This document shows, piece by piece, positions 24,076 to 33,111 of a DNA stretch of 55,797 bases (positions within the stretch are counted from its first letter, which is position 1; each line of letters starts with the position of its first letter). The stretch is from Bacillota bacterium (lineage in GTDB: Bacteria; Bacillota; Clostridia; Acetivibrionales; DTU013), in the NCBI GenBank assembly GCA_023411715.1, contig JAEYOM010000098.1, forward strand, positions 1 through 55,797, in the 5' to 3' direction. A program made the position numbers and the translations under genes. The notes beneath the pieces were generated by a model that saw only the letters and a program-made list of their open reading frames with translations, had not been told where the DNA came from and ran no database searches.

Positions 24076-25869
24076 TTACTTTACGCTTGCAATTGCCTGA
24101 GCGCGCGCATCAGCTATTGTCTTGCATTTTGCAGTATCGGCAGCAACCAGATCGTTCCAGCCGAGGCCCTGGAGATCGGTTTTCATTTTTGTCCAGAGCT
24201 GATCAAATTCCGCCTGGTTCTTTGCGAATATCATCTTCCAGGAAGTGTTCTTGACCAATTCGGAGCACTGGCTGCGCTTGTTCTTGATGTCGGAGTTGTC
24301 AGCACCGAAGCTCATGTTGACCAGCGGTACAACGTCGACCAGGTTGTTCTTGGTGTAATAATCCATCGGATTCTTTGCCTGGTATTTTCCCTGCCAGGTA
24401 GTGATCAGTGCCGTCTGGTTGGCTTTCAGGTATGAAGCCCAGTAATTGAAGTTATAGGGTTCTCCTGTATCAGGATCAATGTTCATATCAGCAAGTACAC
24501 AGGTGTTCACTTTACTCTGTCCATCCTGGTATCCGCCTCCGCCGTATTCGGCCGGTACGGGTGTGTTATTCTGGAATGCAGTCTTTCCGGCTTCGGTAAG
24601 CTCATACTTGCCTTCGGAATTCTTTACAAAGTTGAAACCTTCAATACCGTCAGCTACATAACGCAGACCTTCCGGAGAAGATATCCAGTCTACGAATTCG
24701 ATTACTCTGGCGGGATCCTTGGCCTTGGAGCCGAGAGCAAATGCTCTGCCGTTTCCGTAATAAGCATCAGAGTTCTGTATGATGTGTGTATCGGCTATCG
24801 GAACAGATATGACGCCATCCTTATTGTTTCCTCTTTCGATCGTGTTGTAGAAGCCTCTCTGCCAGGTGTACCACAAAAGCATTACGCGATCGCCGGTCAA
24901 CTTTTCATTTACCTTGTTCCAATCCTGAGATGCGGAATCAGGGTCTACAAGACCTCTCTGATTTGCGTTAAAATAGAACTGAAGGATCTGTTTATACATG
25001 CTGTCGTCATCCGTAAAAGGCTTGATTTCACCCTTTGCGTTTAACTGAACGGAGCCTGTGCCTTCCGGCTGCTCCCAGCCATACCAGTTGCACAGCCAAC
25101 GAACGTTTTCCATAGACCATGTATCCCAGTCTTTCCAAAGGGTAATAGGAACAATAGCTTTGCCGTCATCAGTCTTTGGGTATTTCTCATGCATCTGCTG
25201 CAGAACGTCCAGCAGTCCGTTCAGGTTGGCAATAGCCGGAGAGCCGATCCCGGAATAATATTTCCAGGGCATGATCGGGCTTGAGTAAGGATATTCTTCG
25301 GAGAATTTCACCGGAGAGCTATCTACTTCATATGTTGGCAATCCATAAATCTTGCCGTCCGGATTGACCTTCTTGAATGAATCGTTATATACCTTGAAAT
25401 GGTTGTCCATGTATTTGGACAGATTCGGGCTGTTCTTGACATAATCAGTCATATCGGCAACAAGACCTGCCTGTATGCACTCTTCCAACTGGCTGTTGTC
25501 GATTATGACCAGATCTCCCAGATTCCCTGCTGCCGATCTGGTCTTGTACAACTGATCACCGGCTACCTGCGGTGAAAGCATGTTCAATTTCAGATTCAGC
25601 TTGTCCTTAAGAACCTTGGCATACCATCCGGTCTGTTCACCCTGATAGTTTGCCGCATTGTCATATACGTCGATCGTCAATTCCTGGCTGTGATCGATCG
25701 CAGCGGCCTGAGCCGAACCTTCAGCCGCACCGGTGCCTGATGCTGTATTGGATGCTGTTGAAGTGCCCGCGTTATTGGCTGCTCCTCCGCAGCCGGACAG
25801 TGCCAGAGACAGCACAAGGAAGCAGGAAAATAACACTAACATCGGCCTTTTTACTGCTTTGTTTCTCAT
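24076..25869 (-). CDS. Sugar ABC transporter substrate-binding lipoprotein
   Basis: Extracellular solute-binding protein of 597 residues, of the large LplA/YtcQ-like type that binds oligosaccharides. The signal peptide (MRNKAVKRPMLVLFSCFLVL) ends in a LALSGC lipobox with Cys27 as the lipid anchor. A low-complexity Ala/Ser/Gly linker (30-60) precedes the two-lobed body, with GLPTYEVDS, and ALGSKAKDPARVIEFVDW near residue 380. It follows both permease genes and precedes the glycosidases. Ligand is probably an arabinoxylo-oligosaccharide, from context only. Confidence 0.9.
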   Translation of the reverse strand: MRNKAVKRPMLVLFSCFLVLSLALSGCGGAANNAGTSTASNTASGTGAAEGSAQAAAIDHSQELTIDVYDNAANYQGEQTGWYAKVLKDKLNLKLNMLSPQVAGDQLYKTRSAAGNLGDLVIIDNSQLEECIQAGLVADMTDYVKNSPNLSKYMDNHFKVYNDSFKKVNPDGKIYGLPTYEVDSSPVKFSEEYPYSSPIMPWKYYSGIGSPAIANLNGLLDVLQQMHEKYPKTDDGKAIVPITLWKDWDTWSMENVRWLCNWYGWEQPEGTGSVQLNAKGEIKPFTDDDSMYKQILQFYFNANQRGLVDPDSASQDWNKVNEKLTGDRVMLLWYTWQRGFYNTIERGNNKDGVISVPIADTHIIQNSDAYYGNGRAFALGSKAKDPARVIEFVDWISSPEGLRYVADGIEGFNFVKNSEGKYELTEAGKTAFQNNTPVPAEYGGGGYQDGQSKVNTCVLADMNIDPDTGEPYNFNYWASYLKANQTALITTWQGKYQAKNPMDYYTKNNLVDVVPLVNMSFGADNSDIKNKRSQCSELVKNTSWKMIFAKNQAEFDQLWTKMKTDLQGLGWNDLVAADTAKCKTIADARAQAIASVK

Positions 25870-25910
25870 TTTGAATCCTCCCTTTACTTTTTTTATTATA
25901 ATGGTGCAGG

Positions 25911-26855
25911 TTAACCCTTTACAGCACCTATCATAATCCCTTTTACGAAAAATCTTTGGAAAATTGGATAAATCAGTAGTATAGGAGCCACAACGATAAC
26001 TGTAACCGTCATCCGTACCGAGGTTGTGGTCTGTTGTTTTGCGAGACTTTGCAAAGCCATTGCCCCTGTACTCTGCAGGTTCATCATTTTAGCCAGGGAG
26101 CTTGCCTGGTTGATATACTGGTACAGTATGAACTGCAAACTGAATAATTTACTGTCAGTTACTAAAATCAGCGTATCCTGGAAGGAATTCCACTGGCTTA
26201 CCGCCGCAAATATGGCAACCGTAGCCAATATCGGCTGGATTAAAGGCAGCATGATCGACCAGAAGAATGTCATTATGCCCGCCCCGTCGATTTCGGCAGC
26301 CTGCTGAAGTTCCTTCGGCGTTGACTCCACAAAGGTTTTTACAAGAATGATGAAAAATGGAGACACAATTGTAGGCAGAATGTATGCGAGGAAATTATTT
26401 GTCATGTGCAGCGTATTCATAGTAAGATACCAGGGGATAATTCCCGCATTGAAATACATCGTGATAATTGTGAACCTGTACCAGAATTTTCTGCCCCACA
26501 TATCCTCCTGTGTAAACATGAAGCCCAGAAGTGCGGATGCGATTACCGTCAGCAGCGTTCCGATAACAGTTCTCCCGACGGATATCACAGAAGCATTCCA
26601 CAATCCGGGTATTTTGAAAACATCTTTATAATTCTGCAAATGAATCCCGATGGGGTAAAAGATGACTTCTCCCCTCGCACTTATGTCATTTGCGCTTAAT
26701 GTGTTGATTATGACGTAGTAAAACGGGTAGATACAAATAATGGCAAACAGAGTAAATATAACATACGTTAATACACTAATCGTTTTATCAGAAGCACTGC
26801 CGCGAATTTTTGTCTTTAGTGCATTGTGTCCAGGAGCTGTAGCTAAATTGCTCAT
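25911..26855 (-). CDS. Carbohydrate ABC transporter permease (LplC/CUT1 type)
   Basis: Inner-membrane permease of 314 residues with about six transmembrane segments; the first is VLTYVIFTLFAIICIYPFYY. The EAA loop that contacts the ATPase is PKELQQAAEIDGAGIMTFFW. The protein ends with FFVKGIMIGAVKG, a usual end for this family. It overlaps the upstream permease gene by four bases (ATGA), which implies coupled translation. No ATPase gene is present in the window. Confidence 0.92.
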   Translation of the reverse strand: MSNLATAPGHNALKTKIRGSASDKTISVLTYVIFTLFAIICIYPFYYVIINTLSANDISARGEVIFYPIGIHLQNYKDVFKIPGLWNASVISVGRTVIGTLLTVIASALLGFMFTQEDMWGRKFWYRFTIITMYFNAGIIPWYLTMNTLHMTNNFLAYILPTIVSPFFIILVKTFVESTPKELQQAAEIDGAGIMTFFWSIMLPLIQPILATVAIFAAVSQWNSFQDTLILVTDSKLFSLQFILYQYINQASSLAKMMNLQSTGAMALQSLAKQQTTTSVRMTVTVIVVAPILLIYPIFQRFFVKGIMIGAVKG

Positions 26856-27775
26856 ACGATGCTCTCTCCTCTGAATAGTTTTGACATACCGTTTACAACA
26901 AACAGAAGCGCAACGCTTACTATACTCTTGAGCATGCTGATGGCGGCCGAAACGGAGTAACTGCCGCCCAATGTTGCCAGATTGAATACGTACAGATCCA
27001 GAACCTGTATGGTATCCTTGTTAAATGCATTTTGGAATACGTAGTACTGTTCCATTCCATTGTTCAGGAAGCTCGCAATCTGCAGCATCAGCAAAACAAA
27101 ATACGTGGGAAGCAGGCTTGGAATGGTGATATGCCTGATTACCTGCATTCTTGTCGCACCGTCGACCCGGGCCGCTTCATACAGCGATTCGTCGATCCCG
27201 GACATAGCCGCGATATACATTATGGCCGACCACCCCAATGATTTCCACGTCATCCATACCCACATCGTAATCCAGACATGCGAAGAGGATTGCAGAAACA
27301 AAACCGGCTGACCGGTGGCCCCGAGTATTTTCAGCAGGCCGTTTAACATACCTTCGCTGGAGAACATGGAGAACGCAAGCGAATAGGTCAATACCCAGCT
27401 TATAAAATTCGGGAGGGTAGTAACGGTCTGAATCACTTTCCTGTAACGTGCACTTCTCATTTCATTCAGGAATACGGCAAAAACCATGGGAAGCCAGGAA
27501 AATGCGATAGCTATGCCGCTTATTCCGAATGTGTTCTTGAGCACCTGCAATATCTGGTCGATCTTTACCTGATTTTCCACCATTGAACGAAACCACATCA
27601 AACCAACAAAAGGCGATTTTGATAAGGGGATCGGCGGCATATAGTCAAAGAATGCATAAACCCATCCATAGAGCGGATAATATGCAAATACTGCCAGCAA
27701 AACCATGAATGGCGATATATACAGAAACTTTTTTATTCCTGCGCCTTTCTTGCTGCTGTTTCTAATCTCTTGCAT
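26852..27775 (-). CDS. Carbohydrate ABC transporter permease (LplB/CUT1 type)
   Basis: Inner-membrane permease of 307 residues with about six transmembrane helices, the first being FLYISPFMVLLAVFAYYPLY. The EAA loop is SLYEAARVDGATRMQVIRH. It is the first gene of the long operon, directly behind the promoter and 25-bp operator at 27872-27934. It pairs with the LplC-like permease to form the membrane channel of the oligosaccharide importer. As in other CUT1 systems a shared ATPase such as MsmK/MsiK encoded elsewhere is expected. Confidence 0.92.
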   Translation of the reverse strand: MQEIRNSSKKGAGIKKFLYISPFMVLLAVFAYYPLYGWVYAFFDYMPPIPLSKSPFVGLMWFRSMVENQVKIDQILQVLKNTFGISGIAIAFSWLPMVFAVFLNEMRSARYRKVIQTVTTLPNFISWVLTYSLAFSMFSSEGMLNGLLKILGATGQPVLFLQSSSHVWITMWVWMTWKSLGWSAIMYIAAMSGIDESLYEAARVDGATRMQVIRHITIPSLLPTYFVLLMLQIASFLNNGMEQYYVFQNAFNKDTIQVLDLYVFNLATLGGSYSVSAAISMLKSIVSVALLFVVNGMSKLFRGESIV

Positions 27776-27871
27776 TATCTCACCTTCACTTTTTAATTGG
27801 TATTTTTGAGACTATATTTGACAGATAATGATCTGTTAACGGGTTGGTTATTACTCCACAGTCCTGTAAAT

Positions 27872-27934
27872 ATTATAAAATCAGCGGATTTGCATTACTA
27901 CCAACATGATTTTACTTCGTTATCTTTTGTTTAC
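27872..27934 (-). promoter_or_regulatory. Importer operon promoter with shared 25-bp operator
   Basis: On the minus strand TATAAT (27872-27877) has only a poor -35 (27895-27900). Next to it the element 27910-27934, reading on the plus strand TTTTACTTCGTTATC followed by TTTTGTTTAC, matches 23 of 25 bases of the element at 33075-33099. In both promoters exactly 32 bp separate the -10 box from the element. This is the arrangement expected for an activator next to RNA polymerase, most likely the AraC-type YesN regulator encoded at 33112-34827. Confidence 0.75.
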
Positions 27935-27972
27935 TTCTTCAAATTTGAATTGAGGCCAAATAGTTGTTCATT

Positions 27973-27997
27973 CTTTACCTATTTATCATTTGTTGAC
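27973..27997 (-). promoter_or_regulatory. Second, weaker copy of the shared operator
   Basis: This 25-bp stretch matches the two stronger copies at about 20 positions and starts 63 bp (six helical turns) from the 27910 copy, on the same face of the DNA. It would allow a regulator dimer or tetramer to bind in tandem upstream of the importer promoter. The rest of the 341-bp gap 27776-28116 holds no gene. Confidence 0.5.
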
Positions 27998-28042
27998 TTT
28001 TTTCATTACCGCTGCTTTTTATTGATATTCAGACATAATAAC

Positions 28043-28073
28043 AAAAGGCAGGTTCCATATTAGGAACACTGCC
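28043..28073 (-). terminator. Terminator of the carboxylesterase-GH43-SBP operon
   Basis: On the minus strand GGCAGTGTTCC and GGAACCTGCC pair around a 6-base loop and are followed by TTTTGTT. It lies about 45 bp after the stop of the second binding-protein gene and insulates it from the importer operon. Confidence 0.8.
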
Positions 28074-28116
28074 CTGCTGTAAATGACCGCTTAATCGTTC
28101 AATGGTCGTCCGATTT

Positions 28117-29862
28117 TTAAGATTTTGCTTTAGAAGATTCGTACCACAGATTTACATCCTTTGTAATATCAGCTCCTCCAAGCATGTTCCAATCGCTTAC
28201 GAATTTATCGAATTCGCTGATCGGAGCTTCGCCCATGATTATTTTTATGAACTCCTCCCTTTCCATCTGGTCAAGAGCGGACTTCTTTTCAACCATGGAT
28301 TTCGTTGGGGCGCCTGTGAATTTTTCCTTGTAGAACTGGCCGTTCGCGTAATATTGCAAGCTCCACTGGTAAACGCCCTGCGGCCCATAAATCTTCATCC
28401 ATCCCCACTGCGTTTTATCGCCGTCTTCAAACGCTTTTATATTTCTCTCGATGGTTGCCGGCTCGCCGGTCAATTTATTCAATGTATTGGTACTGCGGGC
28501 CTCATTGAGCGTCTGCATCGCTTTGGCGTTTTTAGAAGGCGGAGCGGGATACACGGGAGAAAATTTCCATACGCCCACGCTTCCGTTTTCAGCCGGCATA
28601 TAGTATTTATTAAAGTCGGCCGTTTCACCCCAGCATTTTTCTGCATGCATATTCATCAGCTTGATAAGCGCTTCCGGATGTTCGTATCCTTTTCTGACGG
28701 CAAAAAAATGGATTGCTCCAAATTTCGCCGGAGAGTATACCTTTCCGCTGTCTGCGGAAACGAGGGGATAACCCGTCCAATCAGCATTCGGATTGTTCTT
28801 GTAGTCGCTGATAAGCGGATACATAGGGTTCCACTGGGCTCCGTACTCCAGGCCGATCCTTCCGTCAGCAATGGTTTCAGCAACCTTTATCATATCCTTT
28901 ACGGCGAATTCTATGTCGATCTCACCGGCCTTGTACATATCGGCCAATATCTGAAGCGTGTGCTTCACTTCAGGCTGGATACTGCCCCAGGCCAGTTTAC
29001 CCCAACCATCCTCGATCCACATATTCGGATATGCGTGATATCCGGCAAAAAAGCCCTCCAATCCCGTACTTCCGCTGTACAGGTCCTTTGTGACGGCAAG
29101 ACCGTAGGTGTCGTTTTGTCCGTTTCCATCCGGATCCGACACAGTAAACGCCTTGCATATCTTAAGAACATCGTCCATATTCTTTGGAGGTGTAAGGCCA
29201 AGTTTTTTGAGCCAATCCGCCCTGATCCATGTATAAATGCCATCCCCGTATACGTCGGGGGTAATGGCCAAAGCCATCAATTTTCCGTTGATGGTGGAAC
29301 AGTCCAAAACGGAAGGGCCCTGTTGTTTGTAACAGTCCTTTATCATCGGCGAGGCATAGTCGTTCCAATATGGCGTAAGATCGGTTATCATTCCGGTATC
29401 AGTAAGCTGCTGTAACTGATAAGCATTAACGTTCACAACATCCGGAAGGTTCCCGGAGGCCAGTGTCACGGTGATCTTCTGCGAGTATGCGTCAGAATCT
29501 TCGTTTCCTATCACTGTCCAGTCATATTTTACGTTGATACCGAGTTCATCCCTGTATACGTCGAACCATCGGTTATTATCGATTGTTTCACCCGGACAGT
29601 TGGATATGACATTGGATAAATAATCATCGTCAATGCCGCGTACGAAGGAAATATCTATAGTCGGCACATACTTGCCCAACGGATCTTCAGCGCCAACTTC
29701 CTGAGTACCCGTAACAACTGTTGAAGGGGCGTTCTGCGCAGCTGTTCCCAATGCGTGATTTTCACTGGAAGATTTTAGCGGGCTGCAGGCCGACAGTAGA
29801 CTTAAGGACAAAGCAACAGCCGCAGTTATGGAAATAGCTTTGTTGTAATAGCCGTGCTTCAT
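28117..29862 (-). CDS. Second sugar-binding lipoprotein, without adjacent permeases
   Basis: Extracellular solute-binding protein of 581 residues. The signal peptide contains ISITAAVALSLSLLSAC with lipobox LSAC and Cys26. The mature part has DPDGNGQNDTYGLAVTKDLY, a segment common to LplA-type oligosaccharide binders. It is the last gene of the carboxylesterase/GH43 operon and has no permease of its own, so it may share the permeases of the neighbouring operon that carries the same operator, giving one importer two substrate specificities. This sharing is inference. Confidence 0.88.
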   Translation of the reverse strand: MKHGYYNKAISITAAVALSLSLLSACSPLKSSSENHALGTAAQNAPSTVVTGTQEVGAEDPLGKYVPTIDISFVRGIDDDYLSNVISNCPGETIDNNRWFDVYRDELGINVKYDWTVIGNEDSDAYSQKITVTLASGNLPDVVNVNAYQLQQLTDTGMITDLTPYWNDYASPMIKDCYKQQGPSVLDCSTINGKLMALAITPDVYGDGIYTWIRADWLKKLGLTPPKNMDDVLKICKAFTVSDPDGNGQNDTYGLAVTKDLYSGSTGLEGFFAGYHAYPNMWIEDGWGKLAWGSIQPEVKHTLQILADMYKAGEIDIEFAVKDMIKVAETIADGRIGLEYGAQWNPMYPLISDYKNNPNADWTGYPLVSADSGKVYSPAKFGAIHFFAVRKGYEHPEALIKLMNMHAEKCWGETADFNKYYMPAENGSVGVWKFSPVYPAPPSKNAKAMQTLNEARSTNTLNKLTGEPATIERNIKAFEDGDKTQWGWMKIYGPQGVYQWSLQYYANGQFYKEKFTGAPTKSMVEKKSALDQMEREEFIKIIMGEAPISEFDKFVSDWNMLGGADITKDVNLWYESSKAKS

Positions 29863-29908
29863 TTACTCTCCTCCGTACCTCGTATATTTTTCGTGGCTTT
29901 GATTATTA

Positions 29909-31408
29909 TTATAATTCAAAATATTCAAAATTTCTAAAATCTGCACAGCCGCCTGTTTCTGTTTCCGAATAATAAAACAAGCCTATACGGCAGCCAATAA
30001 ACAAATCAAGCGTGTATTTCATCTGCAGCTCCCGTCCGATCTTTCTCCAATTGACGCCATCCTCCGAAATATGGAAAGAGGCAATATCCCTGCCGTTTTC
30101 AAAGTCGAATGCTATCTTCAGGAATATGCGTTTTCCGGAGAATCGGACTTCATATTCGGCTGTCTGCCTGCCGCTGCCATTTCTCCCGCATAGCAGGACT
30201 TTACCTTCGCCTTTGCTGCCGAGCTTTACTCCCACCGCTCCGTAATTGCCCTGCAATGCGACAAGTCCCGCATAATCTCCGGGTTGCATACCTTCCGTAT
30301 CCAATTCGACCGTAAAAGAGCAACCGGGTCCGCTGGTCCTTTGCGTCAGTATATTCCTGGCTGTCAATATATCCTTCGCGGGGGTTTTGGTGCGCAGCCT
30401 CAAAAAGCCAGGACGTTCTGTAAAAGACCAGCATTCCGCATCCGGATTATGATTCCACTCCCACCGCAGATCCAGCACATTCTCCGTATGATTAAAGAAA
30501 TCGCTTATTATAAGCGGTTTGGCAGCATACTCCTGAAAAGGGACTTCAAAGCTTTCAGGCACCTTACCGTTCTGTCCTATGACCGGCCATCCGTTACTCC
30601 AGGTCACAGGTATCAGATAGGGTATCCTGCCGACAGCCCCGTGATCCTGGAACAAAACGGCATACCAGTCGCCGTCCGGGGTATCGATCAGGGCTCCCTG
30701 CGCTACTCCCATATTCTGATATCCCATATCGTCATCGAGCAGTACCTTCCATTCATAATCTCCCAGCAGCTCCCGGGAGCGGTAACACACTACGCGCCGC
30801 CTTCCATGCCCGTATTTGGGCCAATCAATGAACAGCAGATAATAATACCCATTCAGTTTGTATGCACGGCAGCCTTCGCAGCGCAGCCGCATATTTTCGG
30901 AGGGTGTATTGAAAAGTATCCTGTCAATGCCATCCTCTTTCACACCGGACAGGTCCTCCTTCAGCTCGACGATGCCGATTTCCCCGTTTCCGTAAATGAG
31001 ATAGGGCCTGTTTTCATCGAACAGGAAAGACATGTCGTGGTATACATTCTCCAGTATGTATCTGTCCCATCCGCTTTTTTCGATATCATCGGTGTAGCAG
31101 ATATAAGTCCTCTTCATATCGTGGCAAACAAAGCATGCATAATATTTACCGCAGTGATATTTAAGACTGGTAGCCCACTGTCCCTTTCCATACGCGTGCT
31201 TGCCGTTTTTCAACTGATATATGTCGTTATCCTCGATACTGTTGAATATGTACGAAACGATTTCCCAATGAACCAGATCCTTTGATTTCAGGATCGGACC
31301 TCCGGGCATCATGAACATAGTCGTCGATACCATATAATACGTATCGCCGACGCGCAATACGTCGGGATCAGGCATATCTGCCCAAATAATTGGGTTCGTC
31401 ACCAACAT
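29909..31408 (-). CDS. GH43 glycosidase with C-terminal beta-sandwich (GH43_12-like)
   Basis: About 499 residues. The propeller carries MPDPDVLRVGDTYYM (general base Asp), YHDMSFLFDE (pKa-tuning Asp) and MRLRCEGCRAYK (acid Glu), and the last ~190 residues form a GH43_C2-like sandwich (from YAAKPLIISDFFNHTEN). Relatives are beta-xylosidases and arabinofuranosidases; this pattern recalls subfamily 12. No signal peptide. The start is uncertain: ATG at 31408 has AAGGA rather far upstream (12 bases), while GTG at 31429 would add seven residues and lies ahead of that site. It is between the carboxylesterase (32 bp away) and the binding-protein gene in one operon. Confidence 0.85.
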   Translation of the reverse strand: MLVTNPIIWADMPDPDVLRVGDTYYMVSTTMFMMPGGPILKSKDLVHWEIVSYIFNSIEDNDIYQLKNGKHAYGKGQWATSLKYHCGKYYACFVCHDMKRTYICYTDDIEKSGWDRYILENVYHDMSFLFDENRPYLIYGNGEIGIVELKEDLSGVKEDGIDRILFNTPSENMRLRCEGCRAYKLNGYYYLLFIDWPKYGHGRRRVVCYRSRELLGDYEWKVLLDDDMGYQNMGVAQGALIDTPDGDWYAVLFQDHGAVGRIPYLIPVTWSNGWPVIGQNGKVPESFEVPFQEYAAKPLIISDFFNHTENVLDLRWEWNHNPDAECWSFTERPGFLRLRTKTPAKDILTARNILTQRTSGPGCSFTVELDTEGMQPGDYAGLVALQGNYGAVGVKLGSKGEGKVLLCGRNGSGRQTAEYEVRFSGKRIFLKIAFDFENGRDIASFHISEDGVNWRKIGRELQMKYTLDLFIGCRIGLFYYSETETGGCADFRNFEYFEL

Positions 31409-31461
31409 TTTAATAGTCGTTCCTTTCACTGTTATATCATTTGCAGGGGTTAGTTTTTGTT

Positions 31462-33003
31462 CTACTGTTCCCTTTTCTTGAAATGCTGCCTTATCAGGAA
31501 TTTCATGAGATCGTCCGGCTGTTTCCTGACAAATTCGGGTTTATCTCCGAATACCATGCCATACGGAGCCTCGGGAGTGTACGGCTCCCAACCCGGCATG
31601 TCTTCGCCTGTGGAATCTTTTCCATTGGGATCCCCGGAACGTATAAAATTGGCCCAGTAATTGCACATCTGGCGCGCAAGGTCGTAATGCTTTCCTGTAA
31701 ATGGCCTCCAGCACTTGGCCAGAGTCTCGAAGAAGAACCAGAGATCCACGGAATGAAATGTTCCTGGGTTATCCCAGCCCGGTATTTCCGCATCGAAATC
31801 ATAGTAATACATGGGAACATTGGCGCCGGTACCGGCATTGCCCTGTATTGCAATCCGGGCAGCATATTCAATGCTGCTTACCGACGCTTTTTTCAGTACC
31901 TTGTCAATATCGCCCGACTCAGCCTGACAAAGCGCAAGATATTCTCCCGCGTCATCGCCGAACATTTCAACTGCCAGTTCCCGAAGCTCGTCGAGGGTCC
32001 CGACGTTCGGAAAACTAAAAAACTCGGATGAAGTGTTGCCCAAAAGTACCGGCACCATCCAGCGCTTTTTTTCAAGGAACAGGTCAAATGCGACATCCGT
32101 GCTGAACTTATTGTCAACGATGGTGCCCCAGAAGCCCCAGAACGTCAATTTCTCGTATTCCAGCATCTTATCGCGGATATATAGAGCGTCGAGCTTTCTT
32201 GCTTCGGCCAGTGACTTAACTCCAATGAATTCGAAGAATTTCTTCCCCTCCTGCTCCGCTTCCGAAAGGTCGCGCCTGACAAAGGGCATGGGATTGCCAG
32301 GGTAAAGCTTTGTAAATATGCCGCTCTGTACTATAGCTTTATGAAACAGGCCTTCATTCTGGGGAGATGTCAGTTGGCTCATTACACTTCCGCCGCCTGC
32401 CGACTGGCCGCCTATTGTTATATTGTCGGGATCGCCGCCAAAGGCTGCGATATTCCGTCTTACCCACCTTGTGCCGTACTGCTGGTCAAGATTGCCGAAG
32501 TTTGCCGGAGCTTCCGGCGCTTCCGCCGTTATATCAGGATGGCATAAAAAGCCGAAGACGTTAAGACGATAATTGACAGATACGACAACTATTCCCCTGC
32601 GGGCTATGCGCTCACCGTCAAATTCCATCTCAGCCGTATTTCCGACCTGGAGCCCGCCTCCGAAGTACCATACAAATACCGGAAGCTTCTCATCCATGCT
32701 GCATGCGGGCGTCCATACGTTAAGGTAAAGGCAGTCCTCATCCATTGGGATGTCCGGATCCACTGCCCATTCCCTGGAGTAAATATCGCTTTTATTTAAC
32801 CCCGGGATCGCCTGCATCGATATGGGAGCAAATTCGAATGCTTTCAATACACCCTCCCAATCTTTTGCGGGCTGAGGCGCGCGCCAGCGATTTTCACCCA
32901 CGGGCGGCGCGGCAAAAGGAATACCCTTGAAGCTTGTGATTCGGGGATCCGCAGCCGGCAGGCCTTGAACCGCACCATTTTCAACCTTTACAACTCTCAA
33001 CAT
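31462..33003 (-). CDS. Type-B carboxylesterase
   Basis: Alpha/beta-hydrolase of 513 residues, the usual length for bacterial type-B carboxylesterases. FKGIPFAAPPVGENRW near the start, DEDCLYLNVW, the oxyanion region PVFVWYFGGGLQVG, and the nucleophile elbow TIGGQSAGGGSV with the catalytic Ser are clear; GTFHSVDLWFF carries the likely catalytic His. No signal peptide. In a hemicellulose locus it may remove acetyl or feruloyl groups from imported oligosaccharides. The start has AAGGGGG upstream. It is the first gene of its operon, behind the promoter and 25-bp operator at 33037-33099. Confidence 0.9.
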   Translation of the reverse strand: MLRVVKVENGAVQGLPAADPRITSFKGIPFAAPPVGENRWRAPQPAKDWEGVLKAFEFAPISMQAIPGLNKSDIYSREWAVDPDIPMDEDCLYLNVWTPACSMDEKLPVFVWYFGGGLQVGNTAEMEFDGERIARRGIVVVSVNYRLNVFGFLCHPDITAEAPEAPANFGNLDQQYGTRWVRRNIAAFGGDPDNITIGGQSAGGGSVMSQLTSPQNEGLFHKAIVQSGIFTKLYPGNPMPFVRRDLSEAEQEGKKFFEFIGVKSLAEARKLDALYIRDKMLEYEKLTFWGFWGTIVDNKFSTDVAFDLFLEKKRWMVPVLLGNTSSEFFSFPNVGTLDELRELAVEMFGDDAGEYLALCQAESGDIDKVLKKASVSSIEYAARIAIQGNAGTGANVPMYYYDFDAEIPGWDNPGTFHSVDLWFFFETLAKCWRPFTGKHYDLARQMCNYWANFIRSGDPNGKDSTGEDMPGWEPYTPEAPYGMVFGDKPEFVRKQPDDLMKFLIRQHFKKREQ

Positions 33004-33036
33004 GATAAATTATCCCCCTTCCTGAATGCTAGCTTC

Positions 33037-33099
33037 ATTATAAAAGCTTAGAATAAAGATAACCATTTACTTGTTTTTACTTCGTTATCATTTCTTTAC
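33037..33099 (-). promoter_or_regulatory. Carboxylesterase operon promoter with shared 25-bp operator
   Basis: On the minus strand TATAAT (33037-33042) has a weak -35 (33060-33065). The element 33075-33099, plus-strand TTTTACTTCGTTATC then ATTTCTTTAC, lies 32 bp from the -10 box and matches the element of the importer promoter at 23 of 25 positions. It is only 13 bp from the stop of the yesN-like gene. Confidence 0.75.
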
Positions 33100-33111
33100 C
33101 TTTTGGAAGTT

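Noticed and set aside
28091..28100. TTAATCGTTC, similar to the LacI-type operator
   Set aside because: It lies behind the terminated binding-protein operon with no promoter next to it and lacks the full 10-mer.
28102..29415. 437-codon open frame on the plus strand
   Set aside because: It is antisense to the binding-protein gene, has no ribosome site and no recognisable domain.
30284..31285. 333-codon open frame on the plus strand
   Set aside because: It is antisense to the GH43 gene and encodes no recognisable domain.
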